Shown: positions 22,166 through 36,619 of the stretch, piece after piece
How the letters are laid out: every line of letters starts with the position of its first letter
How positions within the stretch are numbered: position 1 is the first letter of the stretch
DNA from: Fasciola hepatica
Taxonomy: Eukaryota > Platyhelminthes > Trematoda > Plagiorchiida > Fasciolidae
Assembly (NCBI GenBank): GCA_948099385.1
Contig: CANUEZ040000207.1
Coordinates: 620,001-684,000, forward strand
Direction of reading: 5' to 3'
Length of the DNA: 64,000 nucleotides
The notes under the pieces: generated by a model
Database searches by the model: none
The model's input: the letters and a program-made list of their open reading frames with translations, nothing else
Told to the model about the DNA's origin: nothing
Position numbers and translations under genes: made by a program

Positions 22166-23134
22166 GTGTTCGCGACGAGTGCATGCATTACCTTTGAAAT
22201 TTTTCCTCAGCTGAACATTGATATCAGGAACACGTCCGTCATCGGAATATTTTTCGTAGCGAGTGCACATGCACTGACAATGTCACCTCGACTGGTGATG
22301 AAACGTTTGCAATGTAAACGCCAAGCTCAGCGACCAGAACATCGTGGCAAGCAACAACCTGAGCTACAACCAACACAAATATTCAAAACTATTGTGATCA
22401 ACTTTGGGCGTGAAACGCTCACATCTGTTCGCCGCTGGGAGATGTTTGCCTGCCTACAAGCCTCGACCAGCGAGCAGTTATTCTTCCTCCACGAGTGTCT
22501 GAGAAGGAATATATTACCTAGAAGCGTAAACCACAGACCGCCAGTCAATCATCCACAGGCGTGGATGATAGCAAAACAAAACGGTAAACGTATGGTACGC
22601 ATGCTGATTACAGATGCTCACATTCGTATGAATAAGTATAGAAATATAATGACAGAGGGTAAGTGCTGGTGTGAACGAATAGTCGATAGTGAAACTATTA
22701 AAGGAGTTGAGGCTGCCATTGGACGACGAATGACCCATTGCCAGAAGAGAAATAGGTCATTATTAGCTAGGAAGCTAGAGAAGCTCACGAGGGGCCTCGA
22801 AGAAACCGAAAACAAGACATGGGTCAATAATTTGTCACCTCGGCTACTGTGAACTGAAGAGCACAAAGTACTCCAAAAGGGACTCAACTTTAACCTGGGA
22901 AACGCCACAACGAAGGAATACCTTGCCGAATTGGAACATGCACTCAAGTCATCAGGTTTGCCCGAGGATACTAAATGCAAGCTAAGGCAAATCATAGTCC
23001 CCAACATGCTCCACAACAGACCATTCAATGCTCTCTCAGACACAGAACACAGAGCACTACAAACCCTGAAGAGGGATAAAGGCACATGCACTGACAATGT
23101 CACCTCGACTGGTGATGAAACGTTTGCGATCTAA
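22166..23134 (+). pseudogene. Penelope-like element, N-terminal region of ORF (unit 2)
   Basis: Copy of 13585-14553 with the same internal TGA (22850-22852) and the same truncation point. No difference from unit 1 was noticed. Confidence 0.8.
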
Positions 23135-23470
23135 ACGCCAAGCTAAGCGACCAGGACATCATGGTTAGTTTGCTATCATGCTACAATCGGAAATGCTTTT
23201 CTAAGGTTCCGGAATTTGTCATCATGTCCCGGTTTTAATGATGACCTTACCACTCAGTCTTGGAGACCAAGTGGAATTGTTTGTTTATCCTGGTCAGTCC
23301 AGTTCTTTCTGATCGACCCATCTAGGCATCTCCGAATCGCATTCGAAACCTGTAGATAAAGACGATTTTTAAAAAGTGAAGTGTAGTTAGTGCAATAAGC
23401 GGGCCATATCAAAATTATCAGCATATCCTTATGTAAATTAAAATAGGCATCGACAAAATGTGCACAGAGT

Positions 23471-24113
23471 GGAAAAGTTGTATACACCCTGGGGAGGTCT
23501 AGTTTTGCAACATACTACTCAAAACCTTGTCAGAGGGCGAAATGAAGCAAATTCCACAAAGCAAAAATGGAAGCCCGTTAAAAAGGTGTGCATGAAAATT
23601 GGATGATAGATAAGTAAATTAGTCTTCTAGATTGTCGAGTAGTGGCTCCAGAGTATTAGAATACATGATATATTTTCAAGGTAGCGAACATCCACTCGCA
23701 CTATGGATGCCAATCTAGAGCAAACCGGGATATGCTTAGGGGGAAAAATTGATTGTATAAACATGTTGATGCTGAGGAGGAAAGGAGAGCACACTCAGGT
23801 AGCACCCCTGGCGAAAATCCGTCTGAACCACTGATCGTATCACACTTTCTCTTCATTAGTACACCATATACTTAGGATGAATATATCAACTACGAACTCT
23901 TCAGTCAGGGTTAGTGTGGAACCTGGAGCCATTATTCTACTTTGAATATCGGTCCATTCCGCTAATTTGCTTCTCTATCATCCAATTTTCGCGTACACTT
24001 TTTTAACTTATTTTAGTTGTTACTTTGCTGCGCTCGTTTTCCTCTGCCTACTAGCAAAGTATTGAGTAGTAAGTTGTGAAATTGGACCTCCCTAAGTGGC
24101 ATACAAATTTTTT
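23471..24113. mobile_element. Foldback/MITE-like element (unit 2)
   Basis: Copy of 14890-15532. Confidence 0.65.
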
Positions 24114-27100
24114 GTCCACAGGGTACACCACTTGTAACTAACATCTAATATGTACGAAGAGTCCCACAGAACACAGAACATCTAATAGACAGTTTTCGGT
24201 ACATATCTTGCCTTAATTCTTACTCAGGTATAATGACTACGATTAACAGATTCATGGTTTAGAACAAAATACATAATCCAGGTGAACATACGTTTTTGAT
24301 GACTCGTTTCCTAACCATCGCATTTATTTATTTTTGTGAGAAAAAGGGGTGAGAATAAGAGGACGGTCAGTAGGTCTGGTGAGTTGGTTTGTCATTCGGC
24401 CGATTAGTCCGCCAATCTATTGGTTGGTAAGGCAAAGTTCTAGGGATATTTAGCTCGGGAAGAAAGTATGGTTGCACTTACGTCCAGTCATTAAACGATT
24501 CCCATCAGTGTCCGCAGTCTGATCAGACGATTTCCACTGTTTTGATTTCGGAAATACCTGGACCAAAGTCCGTTTAATCCAACGAACATTAGGCAAGTTT
24601 GCGCATTATTCCCCATCACCGTCGATGCGGATAAATTAATTCGATGAGATAACTTGAATGAGTTGACAGAAAATGAACAAACAAGTATTTTGTAAATTCA
24701 TTTGTACCATATTATTTTTCAATTGCGGATTAAGTGCATCATGTTAATCAGAACATGATTTCCAGGTGAACATATGTCTTCAGTAGTTTCATTCTCAAGC
24801 CATTTTAGTCGCATTTCTGTGAAAACAAACTAATAAGAAGAGTTGGAATAGTGCCACTGAGTTGTTAGGGCATAACGAGGGTGGGAGTAGACGGAAACTC
24901 ATGCGGATGACCAGCTTTTATAACCCGTGATGGTTGGCTTACGTCACCGCCAAACACCTCTAGTCGTTCATTGACGTCTAAACTAATTTCCATTCCAGTC
25001 CTCTTCTATCCTTGTCTCTTTAGACACAGAGGATCAAAGATATTATCACTTCCTATCCATATTCCCCTGTACCATACTATCTCTCCTCCTTGATGCATTC
25101 CCATCGGCCGATTTACGCACTCCTCGTGATTTCTTGACGTCCACAGTCCAGTACCTCCAGTACCACGACCAAATGTGGAGTTCGGACAGGGATTGCACTT
25201 CAAGCTATGTCCGTGTTTCTGATCCACGTTTACTAATAAGGAAATAATTCCTCATGAAAATTGTTTGCAAAGTTCACTTTTCCACATGAAATTACTCAGA
25301 AATGTCATTCCGTAGGTGGCAGCTCTTCCTGACTCAATAAATGTATCAATCTCCCTTGCAAACTCCCAATAAGCATTCGACATTCATTGTGCAGAATAAA
25401 TATAGCTGATTTTTGGTGTGAAGTTAACAAGTTAGCCTGTTATCCCTCTGGCCTTAGTCTCAAGCAAATATAATTTTGTGAACATCAATTCCTCTACCTT
25501 TTATCAAAATTTCATTCAGATCGGTCGCACAACTACCAGAAACCTTGTAAAATACTGCATTGATAACAATCCTCCTTTCCTCGGACTCCTCTTCTCTCTA
25601 CCCACAACTACTTCGATTGCTCCACCCTTCGTTTTCCATCATGTCCCTAATTATAACCTTCAACAACACCTCCGGATGGATGTATGGTACCACTTTTGCT
25701 GGACGTTCTCAGTCTCTCCGGCCCGAAGGAGACTTCACCAACCATCACCACCAGTCGTACATTTTCATACAATACCAATGTATTAGCTGTCGTGGGTTGC
25801 TACATTTATCACTGAGAATTCGGATCATCCGTGATAGAGGTTAACACCAGGATTGCAAGCCCTGTGCGTTCCGGACAACTGCACTTTAAGTTCCAAATTG
25901 GTGGGTAGCTGCCACTGCTATTTTGGTATGGGTCCTTCCTTACCTACCGCACGAGATGTGTCAAGCCAGCCGTTGACAAAAGCTTAAACACTCACAGTAG
26001 AAGTGAAACCGCTAAATTCATATGAATTCTCTCATCGACCATTTTGCTAGTCCTTGGAAACACCAATTATTAGATAATTGTGTTAATTCCATACATATTT
26101 TGATCATTACAAATATGGATTGATATGAGAAAGTGATAGTTCTGGTGAGAGACATTCAAACGGAAATGAGGTTCTGATCGTCGGATAACATCAAAGACAG
26201 TGATAACAAACTTTGGAACAGGTGTCTTACCTGATCAACCGATCGCGCTTTGCAGTCTTTCCACTGCTGTAGGAGCTCTACTTCTGACTGATTTACTAGT
26301 GTTCCTCTCCGGCATACAGTTATGAGCACTAATCTGTGCAACCTTCATGTACAGACCAATGTGTGTGAACAGAAGCTTGTTTAGGGATCTCTTTCTAACT
26401 CACGATCTTTGGCAGAAATACCAAAAGTATTTCGCATACTTTGATATCTTGTACTTCTACCAAAACAGTTAAAAATAGAAGAATTTGGACTGAAGTGGTC
26501 TATCAAAAGTCCCTGCAAGTACGCGGTTCACTATGGAACTGTTTAATTTTCCCAGAATTTCAATGTAATTTGTTTCCATTTTATGAAATGAAGCTAAACA
26601 GAATAAACCAACGTTCTCAAAAGTTATTTACCTGATACCTACGTAAATGAACCGCTGTCCAGTGAATGAGTAAATTGTAGAACACGAAGTTAGAATCCGT
26701 GGTCAAGTAAGAACAGTCCACAATTTTCGTGTTTTGCAAGAGACGATCATTACAAATGTGCAGCGTGGACGGTTAATCTGGGTACTCCTTGTGCACTTCG
26801 AATTTCGCAACTTACTACTCAAAAGCTTGTGAGTAGGTAAGCAGTAGGCACTATGTAGCATACAATCAAGTCAGTTAGAATATAGCACAAGAAAATTGGA
26901 TGACAAAGAGGTAAATTAGCGGACTTGACCGATGATTAATGCAGTTCATATATTCCTCCTAAGTATATGGGGAACGAATGAAGATAAAGTGTGATGAAGT
27001 AAGCAGTCCAGAGGAGTTGCTACGAGGGTGAAACTGAATTAACCCTCAATCCATCTTCAGCGGTAACATGTTTATTTAATCAATTTTTGTTCCATGAACA

Positions 27101-27415
27101 CACCCTAGTTTATGTAAGACTGGCATATATGACGCCAGTGCATGTTAACTGTCTGGAAGACATTTAAACGACCCTAAATTCAATCAACTTGACTAAAGTA
27201 GGCACTAGTAATTATGCGTCGAAATGCTCCGGAATATATTGCGTAGTCTCATGCTATAGTTCTGTGTTCAAGCACTCCCATTGCATCCAACGGTGGGAGG
27301 CATTCGCTTGGAGTTAACTGAGCAGGTACCGCATCTCCATTCAAAGCTGTTGGGTATTTCTGGCTCTCATAGAGGATGAAATCCGAACAAGTCTAACTTG
27401 GTGATTTGTATGAGC

Positions 27416-27556
27416 CCCGACGGTACCGGGTTGGCGCAGTAGCAACACACACACCGTCGGGATGAACAGGCTCGGGTTCAAACCATGAGAGTGGCGAAGG
27501 ATGAACGCCACTGATGAGCTCTAATAGCAAAATTGTTTTGATCTCTGTTATCCATG
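27416..27556 (+). mobile_element. tRNA-derived SINE with hammerhead fossil (unit 2)
   Basis: Copy of 18835-18975; the core CTGATGA is at 27511-27517. Confidence 0.7.
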
Positions 27557-28038
27557 GTTTGCATACGCTTACCACTATCCGCACCTTCTTATGCGTCACC
27601 ATTCGCTTATTCAACTGCCAATGGAGGCTTCATGAACACGCTTTTCATGGCATCTGATCTAACACCCATTCCATCTACGTGAAAACACAAGTCCTGAGGT
27701 GGTGGGAGACCTATGGATTCAAGAAATGTTTTGGCTTCTTATGAAGTTTCATTAGTTGCAAAACAAACAAGTTTATTGAATACGGGATCATGCAATGCAC
27801 ATTCAGCCATTGTTGTAAATCCTAATTCAACGGTTGCATGCAGTCGGAAAATCCGGTAGTGATAGACGGGCACATTTTATTCAGTCCGCCAGAGAGACTA
27901 AGGGCAAATCTGGTCTCAGTGGTCGAAGGAGTATTACGATCTTTCGGACCCGTGTGACTTAGCAAACCGAGTAAACTGACGGCCGAAAAATCAATACCAC
28001 TCATTCCCATTGGGGAAACTCCTTGTGTTTGATTTGGA

Positions 28039-28680
28039 CTAGTTTACTTCCGTGTTTCCATAAGTCATATTTCGTCCCGGCCCCGAACCTCGGACAAAGA
28101 CACAAACTTGACCGACCACAGCTGCGCCATGCACCTCAGACAAATCACTGACACCAGAAGATCTGGTAGCCGTCACAGGCAGGAAAAAACATGTAGCTCG
28201 TTGGGTCGAACCATTGAAAAGTTTGTTAATGTCTTTTGTGGAATATGGCTGAGCAGGTTGTTTCGGATCAGGGGGCTCACTTGATGCGCACGATTGCGAA
28301 CCGTCATTGGTGTTATTGATGCTCGTAATTCGTGATTGTCCCACTGTGATGTTTGGTTGAATAAAGGTTACGGAAGACAACGTCAAGGATCCTTTCACTG
28401 ACTGCACAGGTGTCTTTGAGCCCGGGGTCATATTGGCCCTTATCATTCCTAGAGTTGCAGCACCGGTAGTGGTCGGATTTTCGGGGACTACAGCAATCAT
28501 CATTCGAGTGGCATTTGCGTACTCTGATAGAATTAACATTATGGGCATTGTTGTATGTGGTTCTGTAGCTCTGACGTTCCCGACAGTACCCGAGAGAATC
28601 AATAAGGAGTTTGAACCAGGCTCACCTCTGAAATTACCATTATGATAGATCGCTTGTTTCCCCGGGATGGGCTTGTAAAT
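28039..28680 (-). CDS. Unassigned Ser/Thr/Asn-rich open frame (unit 2)
   Basis: Identical in frame to the unit 1 copy, including the downstream piece at 27822-28010. Confidence 0.35.
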   Translation of the reverse strand: MYKPIPGKQAIYHNGNFRGEPGSNSLLILSGTVGNVRATEPHTTMPIMLILSEYANATRMMIAVVPENPTTTGAATLGMIRANMTPGSKTPVQSVKGSLTLSSVTFIQPNITVGQSRITSINNTNDGSQSCASSEPPDPKQPAQPYSTKDINKLFNGSTQRATCFFLPVTATRSSGVSDLSEVHGAAVVGQVCVFVRGSGPGRNMTYGNTEVN

Positions 28681-28880
28681 TTACACTGTTCGACCCATGC
28701 CATTTAATATTTATTGCTGCTATCGGTCCGCGAATTCAATGTTTTCTGCTTGTTGCCTTGCCAAAAGAACGATGGCACGTTGAAGCAAGTAAGAACAATG
28801 GTTGCTCTCTCTGGTCGGTGCAAGGACGTTTATCGAGCTGAAATGAGCGTTGTACTATATATGCCTAAATAGCCGATAAC

Positions 28881-29576
28881 ATCGTTGAATCTGTTCGTCA
28901 TGGTAAGGCCATTTCATGATATCCGTCTAGAAAGCATGCTGTCCTTTTCGTAGTTGTTAAGGCCTCGCGGTCTCCTACGGACATTCCTTTGATGGGCCTT
29001 CGTCTAACGAGTCTTGTTGATAGAATCTCCCTAATTCCCCTTTAAGTTCAGCGGTCCTATAACAATGAACATTCTTTATTTTTCATCGAACAGGCCTATA
29101 CGAGTCCTATCACCATTCATTCCAGGACTGCTTTAACAACATATGGTTCGTCCGTGTCACCCAAACGTCGGTCTTGTATCCAATATACTTCTGGCATGTC
29201 GCACCCCAACAGTAATCCGATCTCCATGTTCTCGCATGACGGAAATCGGATAGAACTCAGATGCGACTAGCGCTGCCAGTTGATGGTTTGGTAAGATACA
29301 ATTCACTCGTGGAAGAGACTTTACAGAATATACCGTCTTGAAGTGGATCACTCTATTTGTATCGTCGGATTCAATGTTGAATTCCACCTCAGTAGCTTTA
29401 AACAAAGCTTCCTGTTTACACATCCAACACTGTGCCCGTTCCATCTCACGATAACAGAGCTGAAGGGACACGTTGTTCAAGCTGAATTCGCTGAGCGTTC
29501 CACATGCTGATAAGTGCTTTCCATTCATGTTCTGACTCTGAAAGCTTAGTGGTAACATCAAAACTGTTGGTGACAC
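28881..29576 (-). pseudogene. BEL/Pao relic, protease region (unit 2)
   Basis: Copy of 20300-20995. Confidence 0.75.
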
Positions 29577-29630
29577 CGAACCCCATCAAATTCTTTCCTT
29601 GCATAAAGGTCTGGGAACTATCCTGAAGAG

Positions 29631-30316
29631 AATCTGTACCGCTTTGTAATCCTTATGACGACTGACGTGAGCATCTGCGCCAGCAACGTTTATTACAAGC
29701 TCATCCGCCTTGATCACGGTCTTCGTTTTGGGTACCCAGAGATTCAAATCTCGCTAACTCGCCAGAAGCCGTTGAAGCTTAAATGCCTCATCGATTCTTG
29801 ATCGCCCTTCTGCAGTTTTGGCTTTAGGCTTTTCCCATGCGTTCAGAAGGGCACGACATTTTTCGTGAATTAATTCCTTGGATTTCGAATGTTTTACAGC
29901 TACTGCCTCAGCGTCTACACCTAACCAAACCAACCTTTCCTCCAAAGCTGCGAGGTCTCTCTCCAATGTGTATGAACCAACGTTAAATCTCAACCGCAAT
30001 CGCTAACCGAGAAGAAGATTGATTTCGCATTCACCCAAGATACCACGGAAAAGTTGTCGTATTTCATGCTTCTCGAATAGTTTCTGATGTCCGTGTTCTA
30101 TCTGCTCTTCGAGTCTATTCAGTGCTTTTCGAAATTATTTTGATTTTTTGTGCACCACAAAACTTCCACAAAACCCGCCTTTCAATGGTCCATCCTCTTC
30201 GTCCTTTAATTCTTGAGCCTGTGTTTTGAAGTTTGACAACTTGTGAAAATTTACCGTACTCTTTTCAAAGAGGCATGACATCTTCGAGGTCATCACCGTA
30301 TTCCTCAGAAGTCACC
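29631..30316 (-). pseudogene. Spectrin-repeat sequence, broken (unit 2)
   Basis: Copy of 21050-21735, with the same stops and frameshift. Confidence 0.65.
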
Positions 30317-30746
30317 TAAGTTTCTTTTCAATGATGCGGAAAAACAAACCGTTGGCTAGTCGGAAAAGTCGAATGAATGTATGTCTTTGGCAGAGAAGTC
30401 TGGACTTTTCGCGAAACTGAAACGGTTTAGCAAATAAGCAATACAGATTCCGTCACATGTTCCTCGCTCGCACTCGTTGTTGCTGAATGAAAGAAGTTAC
30501 AATCCAGTGCAAGTTGTCGACGTCGTTCATAAGTAAATGCCGTTCCTTCCTGAATTACTCCTTCCGCGTAGAAGATAGAAGCAAACAAAACTGAAACAGT
30601 AACAGATAATACCAAATTTCTTCGTGGTTCGTCAGTAATTTCTTCTTTGAAGCTAGAGTCGCATTGAGACAAACAGTTGGCTTTCTTGCATCTCATGACC
30701 TTTTCATATGTGTACGTTATTCACCGTCTGGTTATAAGTCCTTTTT

Positions 30747-31715
30747 GTGTTCGCGACGAGTGCATGCATTACCTTTGAAATTTTTCCTCAGCTGAACATT
30801 GATATCAGGAACACGTCCGTCATCGGAATATTTTTCGTAGCGAGTGCACATGCACTGACAATGTCACCTCGACTGGTGATGAAACGTTTGCAATGTAAAC
30901 GCCAAGCTCAGCGACCAGAACATCGTGGCAAGCAACAACCTGAGCTACAACCAACACAAATATTCAAAACTATTGTGATCAACTTTGGGCGTGAAACGCT
31001 CACATCTGTTCGCCGCTGGGAGATGTTTGCCTGCCTACAAGCCTCGACCAGCGAGCAGTTATTCTTCCTCCACGAGTGTCTGAGAAGGAATATATTACCT
31101 AGAAGCGTAAACCACAGACCGCCAGTCAATCATCCACAGGCGTGGATGATAGCAAAACAAAACGGTAAACGTATGGTACGCATGCTGATTACAGATGCTC
31201 ACATTCGTATGAATAAGTATAGAAATATAATGACAGAGGGTAAGTGCTGGTGTGAACGAATAGTCGATAGTGAAACTATTAAAGGAGTTGAGGCTGCCAT
31301 TGGACGACGAATGACCCATTGCCAGAAGAGAAATAGGTCATTATTAGCTAGGAAGCTAGAGAAGCTCACGAGGGGCCTCGAAGAAACCGAAAACAAGACA
31401 TGGGTCAATAATTTGTCACCTCGGCTACTGTGAACTGAAGAGCACAAAGTACTCCAAAAGGGACTCAACTTTAACCTGGGAAACGCCACAACGAAGGAAT
31501 ACCTTGCCGAATTGGAACATGCACTCAAGTCATCAGGTTTGCCCGAGGATACTAAATGCAAGCTAAGGCAAATCATAGTCCCCAACATGCTCCACAACAG
31601 ACCATTCAATGCTCTCTCAGACACAGAACACAGAGCACTACAAACCCTGAAGAGGGATAAAGGCACATGCACTGACAATGTCACCTCGACTGGTGATGAA
31701 ACGTTTGCGATCTAA
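30747..31715 (+). pseudogene. Penelope-like element, N-terminal region of ORF (unit 3)
   Basis: Copy of 13585-14553 with the same internal TGA (31431-31433) and the same truncation point. Confidence 0.8.
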
Positions 31716-32051
31716 ACGCCAAGCTAAGCGACCAGGACATCATGGTTAGTTTGCTATCATGCTACAATCGGAAATGCTTTTCTAAGGTTCCGGAATTTGT
31801 CATCATGTCCCGGTTTTAATGATGACCTTACCACTCAGTCTTGGAGACCAAGTGGAATTGTTTGTTTATCCTGGTCAGTCCAGTTCTTTCTGATCGACCC
31901 ATCTAGGCATCTCCGAATCGCATTCGAAACCTGTAGATAAAGACGATTTTTAAAAAGTGAAGTGTAGTTAGTGCAATAAGCGGGCCATATCAAAATTATC
32001 AGCATATCCTTATGTAAATTAAAATAGGCATCGACAAAATGTGCACAGAGT

Positions 32052-32694
32052 GGAAAAGTTGTATACACCCTGGGGAGGTCTAGTTTTGCAACATACTACT
32101 CAAAACCTTGTCAGAGGGCGAAATGAAGCAAATTCCACAAAGCAAAAATGGAAGCCCGTTAAAAAGGTGTGCATGAAAATTGGATGATAGATAAGTAAAT
32201 TAGTCTTCTAGATTGTCGAGTAGTGGCTCCAGAGTATTAGAATACATGATATATTTTCAAGGTAGCGAACATCCACTCGCACTATGGATGCCAATCTAGA
32301 GCAAACCGGGATATGCTTAGGGGGAAAAATTGATTGTATAAACATGTTGATGCTGAGGAGGAAAGGAGAGCACACTCAGGTAGCACCCCTGGCGAAAATC
32401 CGTCTGAACCACTGATCGTATCACACTTTCTCTTCATTAGTACACCATATACTTAGGATGAATATATCAACTACGAACTCTTCAGTCAGGGTTAGTGTGG
32501 AACCTGGAGCCATTATTCTACTTTGAATATCGGTCCATTCCGCTAATTTGCTTCTCTATCATCCAATTTTCGCGTACACTTTTTTAACTTATTTTAGTTG
32601 TTACTTTGCTGCGCTCGTTTTCCTCTGCCTACTAGCAAAGTATTGAGTAGTAAGTTGTGAAATTGGACCTCCCTAAGTGGCATACAAATTTTTT
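32052..32694. mobile_element. Foldback/MITE-like element (unit 3)
   Basis: Copy of 14890-15532. Confidence 0.65.
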
Positions 32695-35600
32695 GTCCAC
32701 AGGGTACACCACTTGTAACTAACATCTAATATGTACGAAGAGTCCCACAGAACACAGAACATCTAATAGACAGTTTTCGGTACATATCTTGCCTTAATTC
32801 TTACTCAGGTATAATGACTACGATTAACAGATTCATGGTTTAGAACAAAATACATAATCCAGGTGAACATACGTTTTTGATGACTCGTTTCCTAACCATC
32901 GCATTTATTTATTTTTGTGAGAAAAAGGGGTGAGAATAAGAGGACGGTCAGTAGGTCTGGTGAGTTGGTTTGTCATTCGGCCGATTAGTCCGCCAATCTA
33001 TTGGTTGGTAAGGCAAAGTTCTAGGGATATTTAGCTCGGGAAGAAAGTATGGTTGCACTTACGTCCAGTCATTAAACGATTCCCATCAGTGTCCGCAGTC
33101 TGATCAGACGATTTCCACTGTTTTGATTTCGGAAATACCTGGACCAAAGTCCGTTTAATCCAACGAACATTAGGCAAGTTTGCGCATTATTCCCCATCAC
33201 CGTCGATGCGGATAAATTAATTCGATGAGATAACTTGAATGAGTTGACAGAAAATGAACAAACAAGTATTTTGTAAATTCATTTGTACCATATTATTTTT
33301 CAATTGCGGATTAAGTGCATCATGTTAATCAGAACATGATTTCCAGGTGAACATATGTCTTCAGTAGTTTCATTCTCAAGCCATTTTAGTCGCATTTCTG
33401 TGAAAACAAACTAATAAGAAGAGTTGGAATAGTGCCACTGAGTTGTTAGGGCATAACGAGGGTGGGAGTAGACGGAAACTCATGCGGATGACCAGCTTTT
33501 ATAACCCGTGATGGTTGGCTTACGTCACCGCCAAACACCTCTAGTCGTTCATTGACGTCTAAACTAATTTCCATTCCAGTCCTCTTCTATCCTTGTCTCT
33601 TTAGACACAGAGGATCAAAGATATTATCACTTCCTATCCATATTCCCCTGTACCATACTATCTCTCCTCCTTGATGCATTCCCATCGGCCGATTTACGCA
33701 CTCCTCGTGATTTCTTGACGTCCACAGTCCAGTACCTCCAGTACCACGACCAAATGTGGAGTTCGGACAGGGATTGCACTTCAAGCTATGTCCGTGTTTC
33801 TGATCCACGTTTACTAATAAGGAAATAATTCCTCATGAAAATTGTTTGCAAAGTTCACTTTTCCACATGAAATTACTCAGAAATGTCATTCCGTAGGTGG
33901 CAGCTCTTCCTGACTCAATAAATGTATCAATCTCCCTTGCAAACTCCCAATGAGCATTCGACATTCATTGTGCAGAATAAATATAGCTGATTTTTGGTGT
34001 GAAGTTAACAAGTTAGCCTGTTATCCCTCTGGCCTTAGTCTCAAGCAAATATAATTTTGTGAACATCAATTCCTCTACCTTTTATCAAAATTTCATTCAG
34101 ATCGGTCGCACAACTACCAGAAACCTTGTAAAATACTGCATTGATAACAATCCTCCTTTCCTCGGACTCCTCTTCTCTCTACCCACAACTACTTCGATTG
34201 CTCCACCCTTCGTTTTCCATCATGTCCCTAATTATAACCTTCAACAACACCTCCGGATGGATGTATGGTACCACTTTTGCTGGACGTTCTCAGTCTCTCC
34301 GGCCCGAAGGAGACTTCACCAACCATCACCACCAGTCGTACATTTTCATACAATACCAATGTATTAGCTGTCGTGGGTTGCTACATTTATCACTGAGAAT
34401 TCGGATCATCCGTGATAGAGGTTAACACCAGGATTGCAAGCCCTGTGCGTTCCGGACAACTGCACTTTAAGTTCCAAATTGGTGGGTAGCTGCCACTGCT
34501 ATTTTGGTATGGGTCCTTCCTTACCTACCGCACGAGATGTGTCAAGCCAGCCGTTGACAAAAGCTTAAACACTCACAGTAGAAGTGAAACCGCTAAATTC
34601 ATATGAATTCTCTCATCGACCATTTTGCTAGTCCTTGGAAACACCAATTATTAGATAATTGTGTTAATTCCATACATATTTTGATCATTACAAATATGGA
34701 TTGATATGAGAAAGTGATAGTTCTGGTGAGAGACATTCAAACGGAAATGAGGTTCTGATCGTCGGATAACATCAAAGACAGTGATAACAAACTTTGGAAC
34801 AGGTGTCTTACCTGATCAACCGATCGCGCTTTGCAGTCTTTCCACTGCTGTAGGAGCTCTACTTCTGACTGATTTACTAGTGTTCCTCTCCGGCATACAG
34901 TTATGAGCACTAATCTGTGCAACCTTCATGTACAGACCAATGTGTGTGAACAGAAGCTTGTTTAGGGATCTCTTTCTAACTCACGATCTTTGGCAGAAAT
35001 ACCAAAAGTATTTCGCATACTTTGATATCTTGTACTTCTACCAAAACAGTTAAAAATAGAAGAATTTGGACTGAAGTGGTCTATCAAAAGTCCCTGCAAG
35101 TACGCGGTTCACTATGGAACTGTTTAATTTTCCCAGAATTTCAATGTAATTTGTTTCCATTTTATGAAATGAAGCTAAACAGAATAAACCAACGTTCTCA
35201 AAAGTTATTTACCTGATACCTACGTAAATGAACCGCTGTCCAGTGAATGAGTAAATTGTAGAACACGAAGTTAGAATCCGTGGTCAAGTAAGAACAGTCC
35301 ACAATTTTCGTGTTTTGCAAGAGACGATCATTACAAATGTGCAGCGTGGACGGTTAATCTGGGTACTCCTTGTGCACTTCGAATTTCGCAACTTACTACT
35401 CAAAAGCTTGTGAGTAGGTAAGCAGTAGGCACTATGTAGCATACAATCAAGTCAGTTAGAATATAGCACAAGAAAATTGGATGACAAAGAGGTAAATTAG
35501 CGGACTTGACCGATGATTAATGCAGTTCATATATTCCTCCTAAGTATATGGGGAACGAATGAAGATAAAGTGTGATGAAGTAAGCAGTCCAGAGGAGTTG

Positions 35601-35996
35601 CTACGAGGGTGAAACTGAATTAACCCTCAATCCATCTTCAGCGGTAACATGTTTATTTAATCAATTTTTGTTCCATGAACACACCCTAGTTTATGTAAGA
35701 CTGGCATATATGACGCCAGTGCATGTTAACTGTCTGGAAGACATTTAAACGACCCTAAATTCAATCAACTTGACTAAAGTAGGCACTAGTAATTATGCGT
35801 CGAAATGCTCCGGAATATATTGCGTAGTCTCATGCTATAGTTCTGTGTTCAAGCACTCCCATTGCATCCAACGGTGGGAGGCATTCGCTTGGAGTTAACT
35901 GAGCAGGTACCGCATCTCCATTCAAAGCTGTTGGGTATTTCTGGCTCTCATAGAGGATGAAATCCGAACAAGTCTAACTTGGTGATTTGTATGAGC

Positions 35997-36137
35997 CCCG
36001 ACGGTACCGGGTTGGCGCAGTAGCAACACACACACCGTCGGGATGAACAGGCTCGGGTTCAAACCATGAGAGTGGCGAAGGATGAACGCCACTGATGAGC
36101 TCTAATAGCAAAATTGTTTTGATCTCTGTTATCCATG
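35997..36137 (+). mobile_element. tRNA-derived SINE with hammerhead fossil (unit 3)
   Basis: Copy of 18835-18975; the core CTGATGA is at 36092-36098. Confidence 0.7.
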
Positions 36138-36619
36138 GTTTGCATACGCTTACCACTATCCGCACCTTCTTATGCGTCACCATTCGCTTATTCAACTGCC
36201 AATGGAGGCTTCATGAACACGCTTTTCATGGCATCTGATCTAACACCCATTCCATCTACGTGAAAACACAAGTCCTGAGGTGGTGGGAGACCTATAGATT
36301 CAAGAAATGTTTTGGCTTCTTATGAAGTTTCATTAGTTGCAGAACAAACAAGTTTATTGAATACGGGATCATGCAATGCACATTCAGCCATTGTTGTAAA
36401 TCCTAATTCAACGGTTGCATGCAGTCGGAAAATCCGGTAGTGATAGACGGGCACATTGTATTCAGTCCGCCAGAGAGACTAAGGGCAAATCTGGTCTCAG
36501 TGGTCGAAGGAGTATTACGATCTTTCGGACCCGTGTGACTTAGCAAACCGAGTAAACTGACGGCCGAAAAATCAATACCACTCATTCCCATTGGGGAAAC
36601 TCCTTGTGTTTGATTTGGA

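Larger units (their letters stand above)
21835..30415 (+). repeat. Triplication unit 2
   Basis: Middle copy. I found no substitution private to it: wherever the units differ it agrees with unit 1 or with unit 3. Confidence 0.95.

Noticed and set aside
22618..23103. 161-codon minus-strand frame (also at 14037 and 31199)
   Set aside because: It is antisense to the recognised PLE reading frame.
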